A stretch of DNA of 64,000 nucleotides from Hofstenia miamia (Eukaryota; Xenacoelomorpha; Acoela): the NCBI GenBank assembly GCA_004352715.1, contig SCFE01000033.1, positions 1,381,996 to 1,445,995 of the forward strand, in the 5' to 3' direction. A program made the translations under genes and the position numbers. Numbering within the stretch: position 1 is the stretch's first letter; each line of letters begins with the position of its first letter. The notes beneath the pieces are model-generated. The model did not search any database. It was not told the DNA's origin and saw only the letters and a list, made by a program, of their open reading frames with translations. Below, in pieces: positions 47,228 through 59,600 of this stretch.

Positions 47228-49112
47228 ATGTGGACGTTTGATAAAGAGGCTGAATTCATTCAACTTGTTGAAGGCAAACCCTGTATGTGGAACATACATT
47301 GTAAAGCATATAAAGATTCACAATTAAAGGAAATCTGCAGGGAGGAAATTGCAGACGTCCTTCAAGTGCCTGGTAAAATTTTACTTCGTTACAAGCAAGT
47401 ATTAAGCTATATGTAATTAACCCTCTAATGCTCGTAGTTCTCAATTGGCAATTTCAATTAAATCCATGAGTATTGTAATTTTGAGCAAAAATGTATTGCC
47501 TTACTTACCCTTTTGTCATATTAAACACATATTATTTATGATTTACTCAAATCTCGAAATTGAAATACGATTTCTTGGAGGTTATAAATAAATTTTTTTT
47601 GCTTTGCAAAATATGAAAAATCGGCATTTTTTTAAATATCTGTCTTTGACTCAACTTTCGAAAGAAACGCTCAACACATTTTGCCATGCTCAGAGAACAG
47701 CAAAGTCAGCGTTACAATTATTTGAATGATTTTATTCATTCAGTAAAGTAAAATAGTAAATTTGCAACTCTCGGCAGTGAGAGAATCATAATTTTAATTT
47801 TCATATCCTTAAAAAAGTGATTTTATATATTGTATATGAAATCAATATTCATTAGATACATGTAGATACCATACAATCATCTCACATGCAATTAAAAATA
47901 TTTATCAATCTAGCAATGCAACATGAATATGACTAAGAAATATTTTTGTTTTTTCATCGATTGAAATTGAATATCAGTCTTATTATGATAGATGCTCATT
48001 CAGTCATTTTCAAGCAATGTTATGAACAAATTCAATTTGCAACTTTCCATGCCTTTACTTTTCATTTGTTATTGATTTAACAATGTTGAGTACATTAATA
48101 GACAAATTCAATTTTGTTCTTTTTAATTTTTCTCTGACTAGCCGTATATTTGGCTAATTCCTAAATTGACATTTCTGCGATGACTAAAAACTACATCTAA
48201 ACAGTTTATGAAAACCTCAATATCAGGGCCCATTTTTAAATTTGCAAACATTTAAGCAAAATGATTTGTAGGTTCTACCTCATTTGAAAATAATACAGTA
48301 TAATTTTATCTAAACATTTTCTCGTTTAGTTACTGAAATTATGCCTACACTTAATCGACTAAGATTCCAATATTATAAAGAATTGGAAAATCAGCAGGAT
48401 AATGGAAGTGAACATAGATCCCATTCAAAATGGAAGCACTTTAATTCACTGTCATTTTTGAAACACACAAATCTGCAACGACCTAGCCGTCCTTCAAAAC
48501 CAAACATAAATGTAAGTATGATTCTGATAATGCTTTGGTAATACTTGTAAATGAGAATCTAAACTCAAATTGATACACGTGCTTGCTATTCTTATGATAT
48601 GTTCCAATCCCCAGATCAAGTCACGCACAGTCATTTTGAATTTACACATTTTCTTGAATCACTTTTTCAACACCTCGACCAAAGCATAGCCAAGACGAGG
48701 TCCATATCCATCTATGCTCCCACAAGCATTTAAACATTTCAAATATGTTTAATTTTCAACCCTATCTAAATGCAAATTTTTTCAATAGCAATGTTGAAAT
48801 CTCTCAACTTTCTGTTTAATCCAAATTATCTAGACTTTTTTTACAATCTTCAATGGTGTTTATACTTTGCTGATGCCTATCACTCTGAATTTAATATACT
48901 GTTGACGACTTCGATCTTCTCTTTGCTTAAGCACGAAGTTGTTTGAAAAAGAAATTAAAATTACTGAAAATTTAGTAAAACTTGAATCTCAACTTTGTCT
49001 TCATATGTTAAATTGTAAGACAATTCTTCAAAACAATCTTGGAAATTTGAAATTTCCTGATTTGGACAAAAATGATTTGGAAGAAAACTTCATAATCACA
49101 GAAGCGAAATTA
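47228..49112 (+). CDS. MADF domain (5' exons, possibly of the pseudohelicase gene)
   Basis: Exon 47228-47372 starts ATG-TGG and encodes the first half of a MADF (Myb/SANT-like, DNA-binding) domain: EFIQLVEGKPCMWN and YKDSQLKEICREEIAD. Exon 48330-48511 completes it: RLRFQYYKELE, then SKWKHFNSLSFLKH. The junction is GT-AG with phase 1/2, giving QVPVTEI across the join, and the second exon ends at a consensus GTAAGT in phase 0. A third coding-like block, 48939-49112 (58 codons, LFEKEIKITENLVKLES...), also fits phase 0/0. MADF domains usually occur in transcription or chromatin factors, often with BESS motifs; none is seen here. The next phase-compatible coding exon downstream is at 53699, which leads into the helicase-like protein. 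Confidence 0.75.
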
Positions 49113-49687
49113 GTATTTCTCATTTTTTTATAATCTCAATAGTTTTTTTTGTCAATGGACAAAGTTTGCAAAAACAAACCTTTGCTTAAGATTGGGTTTT
49201 AAAGGCAACTTGTAGACAGCCACTTCATATTATCATAAGCCTTCGAATAGTTTAATAACTATATGAAAAAATGTATATGCTACCATTAGATAAACATACA
49301 TGTTCTACGTATACCTATAATCTTAAATGAAAAAATATTGTTCAACTAGCATCCTAAAAATGGCACTTTAATATATTTTTCATTGCAAGCATTATTTTTC
49401 CTAGTACTGGAAATTATTTATGTTTCACAATAGTTGATATCACAAAATCAATAATCGTTGCTGGTAATTTAGTTAATTTCATTCTGAATACCTTACAATT
49501 ACATTTCCGTCATCCTCAGGCATTCTTGCACAGTTTTCTAGTCTGATCATGAAGCTATCACTATCTATAGAAAGTTCATTAACATCACTAAATTTTGACA
49601 TAGTTGCTGCTTCAAAGTTAACCATGAGTTTATAATCAAGGTTAATGTCGTGATATTTCAAAACGATTGAAAAATTTTAGAATTTAA

Positions 49688-49891
49688 TTATTTATGACAA
49701 AATGAAATAGAAGCATCAGAATCAGTAGCACATGTTCTTATGAGTCTCGAGTACCGCGGGGCATTTTCTCTGGTACCTGTCTGGTAGGACAATGCAAATT
49801 TTTTGATACCACATGTTCTGCTCCTTGTGGGGCAGCCACTTTCAAAATTTCGTAAGGTACTGGTAAACTGAGGCATCACTTTGCATGTCAC
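49688..49891 (-). CDS. Short Cys-containing ORF, unrecognised
   Basis: Reads MTCKVMPQF...CPTRSRTCG...CATDSD and stops. An adjoining reading at 49661-49479 (minus) ends at a plausible donor (TAAG|GTATTC). Both look partly coding but lie inside the long plus-strand intron, and neither has a recognised domain. Could be exons of a nested gene or transposon debris. Confidence 0.25.
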   Translation of the reverse strand: MTCKVMPQFTSTLRNFESGCPTRSRTCGIKKFALSYQTGTRENAPRYSRLIRTCATDSDASISFCHK

Positions 49892-52559
49892 ATGCTATTA
49901 TTGACATACCCATAAAGTGTAGTCAGCATGAAGCCTACAATGTCTCATGTGTTATTTCAGTTATTGTATTTATATCAGAGCCGCAATTTGACTGGCACCA
50001 CACGGCATGACACGGAGTTTCTAAAATGTTTTTTTGGGCACAACACTGCACGCTTATATATGTGCTCACATACCTTTTATCCTAGCTTATTTTTCTCTAT
50101 CAAACAATGATTATATCAAGTAAATTGTGTTTTATAAACCACTAAAATAGCATCAATTAAATCAATGCTCATGAAACGTTGTCTATGTCTATGTGTAAGT
50201 TCTAAAAATAGACAGATTAATAAACTATCCGGTTGATCTCATACCTCGGCCCAAGCCTGATCATCCCTAACCTTGCCGGCCCATGTTCATTTCTGAATGA
50301 AACATAAAATTGTACTGATAAAAAGCTTAAATCCATTGATTTCTTAATAAAATTTTTCGAGTCTATCGGTTTCTTTAGTTTTGAAATTTGAAAATTTAAA
50401 TGTCCGTCTGTAAATTTTTATCAATGAATTTTATTTATTATGCAATTTACACAATGCAAAATACAAATCCTGAACTAATTGAAAATGAATAAGAAAAACG
50501 CGCCTATCATAAAATTGTGAACTTCAAGTCCATATGTATTCAATAAATGTTCAACACGGCACGCACGGGTCTAATACTTATGCTCTATCTTGGACACGGC
50601 ACGGACATGGTCCGGCATCGAAATTCATGCTTTCATATCTGACTTAAGGTATTATTGAATTAAAAACTAGTTACAATTATGCTATCTTTCGTCATAGCAC
50701 TGATCGGTTTTCCCATTTTCACGTTTTCGCATGCAGTATTAGATGCTGTTCGTAAGAGTGAAACAGATTAAATCCGGTTTCAAATAGCTAAGTCTTACAT
50801 TTTCAGGATCATTATATTTTAGGAGATAAATACGGACATTCAGGAGAATTAGTAAGGGCTTAAAAATTAGGGGGTTACAAAGTTGTCTTAACAATAGGTG
50901 TCTACAATGATTCAGCATTCATTAGTAGTAGAGTATCAATATGTTTCCAGAAATGACCTTTAGTTTTCTTCATGCAAAAACTGCCTGCTCACAGAAATTC
51001 AGAACTCTATCCAGCACCAAAAAAATGATGTATCGCTCAAAGTGGTTGCTCTTATAAAAAGTTGAATATTTCGGTGTTGGAGGTAAATTAACACTCAATA
51101 AGATTCTAAACCAAGGAAGTCTTCATCAATTTCCGTGAAAGTACAAAAATAGAAATTGGTTTTCGTCAGCAGCACTCATTGAAAGTGATGAAAATTTTCG
51201 CTTATGTTGAATTTTTTTCTTATTACAAGCCTTTACAAACCTGCATTAGTTGACGGAATAGTTATTTACCAAATCTGCGGAGCAGAATACACTTTCAAGT
51301 GCTTTTCGATAACAAAATGAGAAAAAACAAACTAATGCCAGCATAACATGCTACTAAATATTCCCTACTTATTTAACAACCTACACAAGAATACAACAGG
51401 CGCCCGAAGCCCAATTATTTCCATTTGAAATTCAAGTCACTTGATGTTTACAACTCCATAGTTGTCCACGCTGCTAGAAAAATGATAAAAAACGATATTT
51501 CACCATTGGTTTTTCTAGCAAAAAATATTCTGAGAATATTGATAGTGTGAATAAACCTATTTGTATTTAGTACAAAAATATGTCGAAGATATCAATCCAC
51601 GCGGTTGGAATTCGAATGCGATGGACTATTAGAAACTTAAAATTTAGAATGAAAAAGTGATCCAGATTTTGAAATGATCACCAGACAATTGTGTTGTCAC
51701 GGTGATGACTTTCAAACATCACATTAGTTTAAACGAGTGAACTGTGATTTCTATTGAATTGTGTAGAAAGGTTTTTGGGCTTATTCCAAGCACTCCAAAC
51801 TCTTCACAGAAATACAGAACTTTGGACAACCTGCTGACTTTTTCTGGTCTATGTTGCACATAGTTGAATTTACTCAAGAGTAGAAGCAAAAGTTTTTTAA
51901 TCTTCAGTTCTTATTTACTACTTAGAACATGATACATGCACGAATCTCACGCCAATATTTTAGTATCGGCATTAATCCTATTTTTTACCTTTATTTTAAC
52001 TACCTAAGCGTTAACAATGTGGTAATAGATAATTTTAATTGAATTTTGATCGTTGAACTTTAACAAGGAAAATATGATCGAATTAGTGTCCCACTAATTT
52101 TTTTAAATTCAGTTCTAAGATGTTCAGAGAAATATTTTAAACAAAGTGCAGAACAAAATTTAATGTTAGTTTGCTTACCCTGTACCAAATAATTATTTAT
52201 AAATAGTGCAATGTAAAATAATTCTTTTATAATTCAAAGAAATACGAACTACTATTGTTTTATACTTACCAACCCTATTTTAGCTTTACAGGTTATTATT
52301 GGTATTTTAATATTTTGCTGATATTATGCAAACTAGTTTTCCGGAAGTAATTGGGAACAAGGGATACAACTACGCACTCATAGTCAACCCAGGCGGTGAC
52401 ATAAATGTACTTAAGTCATTGGTTAATCGATTATTTTTTTCCACGTGTATCCTCATTGGATTCTTATGACAATGAAGAAGAAATGTTTTAAGGTCGAATT
52501 AAGGCCTTATTGTTCCTGTAGCATCCAAATAGAATGTTATAAATTAAGAGTAGTATAAT
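49892..52559. other. Long intron-like stretch without a named feature
   Basis: AT-rich. GC-richer islands with ACGGCACGGAC-like motifs occur at 49990-50030 and 50550-50620, which may be ends of an old DNA transposon. No gene supported. Confidence 0.3.
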
Positions 52560-52561
52560 TA

Positions 52562-52774
52562 GGCTCGGTTTTCTATATCAAGCCACCTAAAAATTATAAT
52601 TTTTTCATTAATTTTTTTGCAGCTTTCCTCTTGATTTTCTGAAAATAGAGTGACTGTATATATGTAAGTGATTGTCCAAAATCTTAATAAATGCATGTTT
52701 TAAATATTAAAATCAAGAAGAAAGTTGTAAAAAATTAATGAAAAAATGATAATTTATATATACAAAACCGAGCC
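52562..52774. mobile_element. Near-palindromic MITE with TA target sites
   Basis: A 213-bp element from GGCTCGGTTTT to AAAACCGAGCC, flanked by TA on both sides (52560-52561 and 52775-52776). The inverted arms of about 90 bp include AATTATAATTTTTTCATTAA and its partner. Mariner-type MITE. Confidence 0.88.
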
Positions 52775-53698
52775 TAATTGTACCACTATTAAGCTATATT
52801 CTGAGGCCGTTGCAGCATGTAATTATTATATAGTAGGAATCAAATAAATGATGTAAGGCTTCTTCTATTAGTATCCAGTTCATGAGCCGACTTCAGGTTT
52901 GTTTGCTTATTCGACAATACTAATACAAATCAATTTGTATTTTGCGTTTGACAAACCGAGTGCAAATGTTGGAAATACAATGTAAAATTAAATGGCATAT
53001 TTCAACGTAACGGACCCACACAATTCTTGCTCTCCTTGGTATATACATAATTGCATATATTTTATCAGAACAGCTTGCAAGGTACATTGCCTTATTAGAA
53101 CCTTAGACAGTTATGTATATTACAGACTCCACTAATTCTTGTCATTGTAATTAATTATATACTAATTCAGATGCACAGTTAATTTTTCTACAAAAAATTT
53201 TAAGTTTACATACTTAGAAATTCCTGTCGTTTAAGAAAAAATGCATGAATACTTTCACAGATAAATTCGACTTAATTTCATTTGGAAAACATCAAAACCA
53301 CAATCAAATTTTGAAGTTGAATTTCGTTTGAAAAAACAGAATTTTCTCTGTAACGGGACACCTAATCTGAGCATAGCAGACCCATACTTAAATTTTAACA
53401 AAAATAAACACAAAAAGCATAAAGTTCACACAAAAGAAATCTATTCACAATTTATAGTGCTTGCATTAAGCGAAGTTCAAATATCTTACTTCATTAAGGC
53501 CGCCAAAAATGCATATGCTAAGATGATATACGAGAACAAATATATATTATATTTTTGTCTGGAAATTTTGCAAATGGCGAAAATCAATTTTTCATGTTAA
53601 CAATTTTATGGAATGAACCAAACTCTTTGTTGATTTACATCCATTCTCTTCAAAGGGAATTTAAATAGCAATGATTGGACAACTATTTTTATATTTAG

Positions 53699-56600
53699 GT
53701 TGATGGACGCTCAGATTGGAAAAGTATGTCTCTATCAACACAAAACTCTGCTGAGAGTTCCTCAGCCTCAACTTTGAAAAATGAGGTGACGACGACTACC
53801 AACAACCTGCATGCAAAAGGTGATATCGTGCTAAAATTCATTTTGCGTTTTCCATTTTTATTTATCTTTGGCAATTACAATTTATAAATTATTTTGATGT
53901 TAAGTCACAAACACAATGTCACGATATATATTTTTTTTTCTAGAGCAATTAACAAAAAGAGTTCAACAAGGCATTGGTGGCGGGCTCTCCCATAGTATGG
54001 ATACCAATGTTATTCCACTATTGACAGACATATTTATTTTTGATGTTATCTTTGAATGTTGTAATAGAGAATGCCATGTATATTATCTGGAAGCAAAACC
54101 TTGCAAATGCCAAGCATTCCAGATTTATCAGATATATTTTTTGGATTTATAAATTCTAAGAAATTGGAAACATTGCATTCGAATTTAATGCATAGAATAC
54201 TGAAAATTAGTTCTGAGATAACTCAGTTTTTATCAATATTATAAATAGAATTTTCATTGAATCCTGTTTATTTTGCGCATTCAATTTTTGTGAAGTCGAA
54301 AGACATATTGCAGCATTTGGAAATCAACAGTGAAGGCAGAGCTTACTTGAAGAAACCAAGATTTTTTTTGCGTTTAGGCCTCTTCGTCAGATTAAAAGTA
54401 GATGCAAAACCAAGTCTTAGTATGGTCTAAAAATAGTGTTTGCCTTAAACAGCCTGGAGATATTTGAAAATATTTCATGATCCTATAAAGAATGTTTAAG
54501 CGATTATAGCGCAACAACTATTACCGCTATGCTCAATCTAAAAGCACAACTTCATAGAGGTGAATCTCTTCTTTTTTGCTTTTAATTCAATACCCAGTTC
54601 TGTGTCATTGAGATGCGACCTCTGACTTTGCGCACGGAGTGCCTCAATGGGTTTGGAATATCTTAGAAACATCATGAAACAGCCAAATTTCATTGTTGTT
54701 TCTATGATTTCAAAACCTTATGAATACATGAACATTAGGTATGGAGGGAATTTAATTTTTTTTTAAAAAAATTCGAAATTTTCAAAAAAATGGTTAATCT
54801 TTTCAGCAACTTCATCAACAGCAATTTGCTTTAACAGAAATTTTCAAGATTGCATTAAAGCATTTTGCCCAATAGACCTGCATATGCATCACCATTTTTA
54901 AATTTGCAGTAGGTTTGGAGAGAATTCTTATTAAAGTGTGGAAAAACAGTTGGACGCTAGGCAAATTAAGGCGAAAAAATGTTTGACGATCCAATCGATA
55001 TTTTGCGAAATCCAAAAATTCGGTTTAACCAAGTTCTGACTGGATTCCGAACTAAATAACGGAAATGAGCTAATAGTGAGTTCAACCAAGGTCTAGTTAA
55101 CTGCCAGCCCTTTATTGAAAACCCTGAAATTATATGTTTTATAATATTCCTTGTGATTTACATGTAAATTAGAAAAATTTAAAACATATTTTAGATGTTA
55201 AACGTTACACAAACATTACAAGACAAGTCAGGTTCAAAAAGAATAAATGTAGTGGGGAAAAAGACCTAAATTCTTATATTGTAAAACCAATTAATTGGAA
55301 AGCCTATCGAATGCCAAAAATGAAACCATACAACTTGGCAAATCTCTATTCTCATTGGATTGCAGAAATCTCAACTTCAAATATCGATAAATTTATGGTT
55401 AGATTATTCTTTCCTTATTAGAAATCTAAATGAATTATTAAAAGTGCTTGTAATTAAATTTCACAAGTGATAATGAGTTACATGTTTTGTACTTTTCTAT
55501 TTTAAAAAAAGTCGAGGCTCTATCTGGGCATTTGCCCGAAAGTGGGTTTGTCTATCTAGAACAAGAACTCTTGACTTTGATAAAGGATGGAATAGACTGC
55601 TGTTGAGCCTATGCCAAGGTGAGTCTCAATGTATTCTGTGATAAATTTCGAGGTTAGGGAATTCATTGAACCACCATTCACGTGTAGCNNNNNNNNNNNN
55701 NNNNNNNNNGGATGGAATAGACTGCTGTTGAGCCTATGCCAAGGTGAGTCTCAATGTATTCTGTGATAAATTTCGAGGTTAGGGAATTCATTGAACCACC
55801 ATTCACGTGTAGCAAAGCATAGTGCTTGCCCCTTTAGAGGCCATCTAAGGCAACTAGGTTAGTCATTGTTGAAGTAATACCAAATCAACAATCTGCTCTT
55901 CTCAAGTTTCAAGTCCATGTCAGCAATTAAGCCTGACAGTAAGCATGCTAGTTTTAAATTGCCATAGTGCATGTACCACCGAACTCAGGCTTCAACGGAC
56001 AGATAATTCAATACAATTTTTGAGTTATAAAATATTAATTCATCGAAATTGGTATGCGATAGATATCGTGCTGGAAAACTATTGGAATGCTTCGCGTACT
56101 CGTACTTCCAAATAGGCAGTAAAGCGAAAATACTTAATATGCTACTCTCTGAGTAGGAAAATTTATATCATTTTTGTTTTTGCAGTGGAAAATAATAAAA
56201 CTAGCTAGAAGAATTCTGATAATCCAGATGCTGTATATTAATATCCTTTCTTACTTGTACTGATCAGCTAAATGTATGAAATTCATATTTCGTTCTTCGC
56301 AATTTTTTCAACTTAGTTAGAATAAATATAGTACGAAACCTCAAACACTGTCAAATGTGCTAATATTTTCAACATCATTATTTTATTATTCGTTTATATT
56401 TTGATTCGTAATGTATAATGTCGTTTTACAATGAAATTTTGTAATAGCTTCTAAGGGAATTTCAATTTTTACTCGCAAATTTTACGTGCCGGAAACATCT
56501 GAATCTAACCCTATTTATATACTATTGTTCAAACTTCAGACTCAATCGATGTTATCTCCAACATTGTTCGAAAACCCAAGAAAAAGGCAAAAATAGATTG

Positions 56601-59600
56601 ACTTTCATGGGAAGCAAACGTCGCTAAAATTTTCTGATCACATTGTCTAATGCAGAATTGGTCATTCGTTATGTCAAAAACAATGAGCGTTTTTTACTGT
56701 CGCTACAACAAATTGTGAAGATTTTGCTTTGCATTTTCTTCTATCACCAACTTGTGCTGAACGCGTTCTTCAAAATCTGTTTTTTGTAGTTTAAAACGAC
56801 AATTTTTGGAAGTTAAATTTATAAATCTCGTTTGATTTTTTCTGAAAATTAGTTTTCAAAAATCATATTTTTGACAAAATATTTATTTAACCCTTTCTAC
56901 CCCATAAGGAGAGTGAAAGAGTGAAGCTGCTTTAGTGGAAAAACGCATGATATTGCATTATGCAGATGGTATGCAGCATTCTATCACCAAAATTATATTT
57001 TGAAATGTATCAATGACCCTACACTAGAATGGTACACATATATACCTGCAGTCCCTAAGGAAGTCCTTTAATGATTGCGAAAAAGGAATGGCAAGTAACA
57101 AGGATCAATATAATATTTATCACACATACTGGTTGACAAACGCCTTTTTTAACCACATGATTAGCTTAATTATTTTTATATTCAAATCAGTCATCAGATT
57201 GAACAAATAGGAATATCACGTTCAAGTAGAAAGGACAAAAATTTGAGGATTAATTAGCAATTTGGCTGAACCTATACCCAATAAACAATAAAACGTTTTA
57301 TACCCGTCTTATAATGGTATAACACGTTGAAGGAAGTCTTAAGGTACGTCTTCTAAACGTATTATAAAACACATTTCTAAACGTTGCTGAATGCCATCTA
57401 GTGTCTATCAAGTGATGCTCTAAAACTTCTGAACGTCTTCTAGACGTTTTCTAAACGTCTTCTAAGCCATTTCTAAACGTCTTAAAGACGTCTTCTACAC
57501 CTGACATAGATGCGATTTCTACTAAAACGTCTTCTAAACCATTCTAAGACGTCTTCTAAACGTTTTATTGTTTATTAGGTATAAATATATCGACTTGCCA
57601 TTGTCATAAGATTATAGTTATCAAAAGTACAAATAAACTGTGAATTATAGCAGTCTAGAAAAACAGATTTGCTTAGGTGTTACATACATCTACCACTAAC
57701 CCTCAAAGGGTTATAGAATTTATGTAAAAAGCATTTATATGGAAATCGTGTAAACCAAGGCACTGTCTGAGAGAGATTAAGACTGCAGTTGGGGTAGGTC
57801 AAGGATTATTTGAACTGGTACCATGTATGCTCTCGACTAAATAAATTGTCTATGAAGTGCATGTGCTTACTCTGAATGTGCTTTATGATTTTTTCATATA
57901 TTTAGTGTAACATTCATTGCATTTTTATTTTTTGTTTTGCGCAGTTTTTTTATGATTGTTTACATTAAAGAAATTTACATCACGAATTAATCAATCGCTA
58001 AAGAGTGTAATCATAGATTATATCTGTTAGTTAAACAGTCAACATTGGTTTTATAGCTTAACTTCATAGTTAATCAATGTTTTAGACCATAAAAATTTAG
58101 GTAGAAGTTAAAGAATTTAAAAAGAATTTGTACTACATTTTGAATGAGCTTGCAAATGCGGTCGTTAGGTGCATAATTGCTCAAGAAAATGTTGCGGTTT
58201 TCATTTCGAGTTATTCTGAAAAAAGTGATCTTGCTGAACTTGTTTTTCAGAAGACATTTCAAACAAAAGAAAGAGTGTTCTTTGTATCTCCTTCAGATTT
58301 GCAAAGGTAAACTTAATGCAATTCCATTTATGAAAGGACTTTTGTTTTAACCCTATTTCAGCCGGGAGGGGGTGCTGAGGAAGCATACCCTAAAGAAACA
58401 ATGTCATATCTCAAGTTTGAAAAATTTGTCCTTATTTTTTTTACTTTTCCTAAAAACGAATCGTTAAAAGTAGTATAAATTTTTTGATTATTTTTATAGA
58501 TGTATTCATTATATTCCATCAAGCATATATTTTATTTATTTTATCCTGTAATCTGTACGTTGTTCCCTAAGTGTTTGTTTATTATATTACATATTAATTG
58601 GATATATAATGGATATTTTTGTACTTAGCTATATGTTATCCATGACACTGCTAAATTTCAGTTTTGAGAACATATATTTTTCAGATTGTATGGTACTAGG
58701 GCAAATTTCCAGAGGTCAGTATGCTTTATGATGTCAGAGCACCACAATATCGAATTTTTTGTTCTCTTAGTATGAGATGAAAGCGGTACCCTCAATTGGC
58801 GACCATGACTGGTCTGGTTCCGGTCACCCCCTAACCCGTAACCGGTGTTGACCGTTCATCACATCATAGGGTATCGGTTTTGACCACTTTACCTGGTTTT
58901 TGGTAGTTCTATGTTAATAATTATTCCATGATAGATTTCAGCAATTAATGGCACACTGTGATCACCTCCAAACATTGAAGATGATGATTTTGAATCTTAA
59001 TTCTTAGCCTAATTAATAATCAGCCACAGGGCATAACGTCTGTGGTGATCCAGAAATCAAAATAAAGTAAAAATTCAACTACCCGTAGTTTATTAAATGT
59101 GAAGTTTACTCTGAAAATATAATCTAATAATGAATGGTGGCATCTTATTGGTTTGTGCCTTTAAAGGCACAGTGGGCAATGGACAAGTTTTTTACCAATT
59201 TATTTAACTTCTAAATAATTACTATAACGATTCATTTGCAATATATAACGGTAAAAATTAAATCAGAGCTACAATTAAATATGGTGTTATTGTTTATATA
59301 TACTTAGAGCTCCTATTTAAAAAATTTATACAACTGAATCGACCTTTAATGCTCAATGTCAATATTTCGTTATGCACTTGAATTGATTCAAAAAGACGAA
59401 TTGATCCACGTTAGTGAATTGCTTATATGATCCACAGTACAGAATACATAAATGAAATTTTTTGTCAAATACATTGTATTCACAATCATGTGTTAGTAAA
59501 TATAATTATGGTAATTGTCACGTGCTTTCGCAACTTGAGATTTAAAGAACTGGTATCACCAGAGATGTATCTCAAAATGACCAGTTTTGACTGGTGAAGA

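Noticed and set aside
53328-53600. 90-codon plus-strand ORF as an extra exon of the MADF/helicase gene
   Set aside because: Lys- and Asn-rich texture, no good acceptor and donor pair, and the 53699 exon fits without it.
54815-55015. 66-codon minus-strand ORF
   Set aside because: Intronic, no motif, chance open frame.
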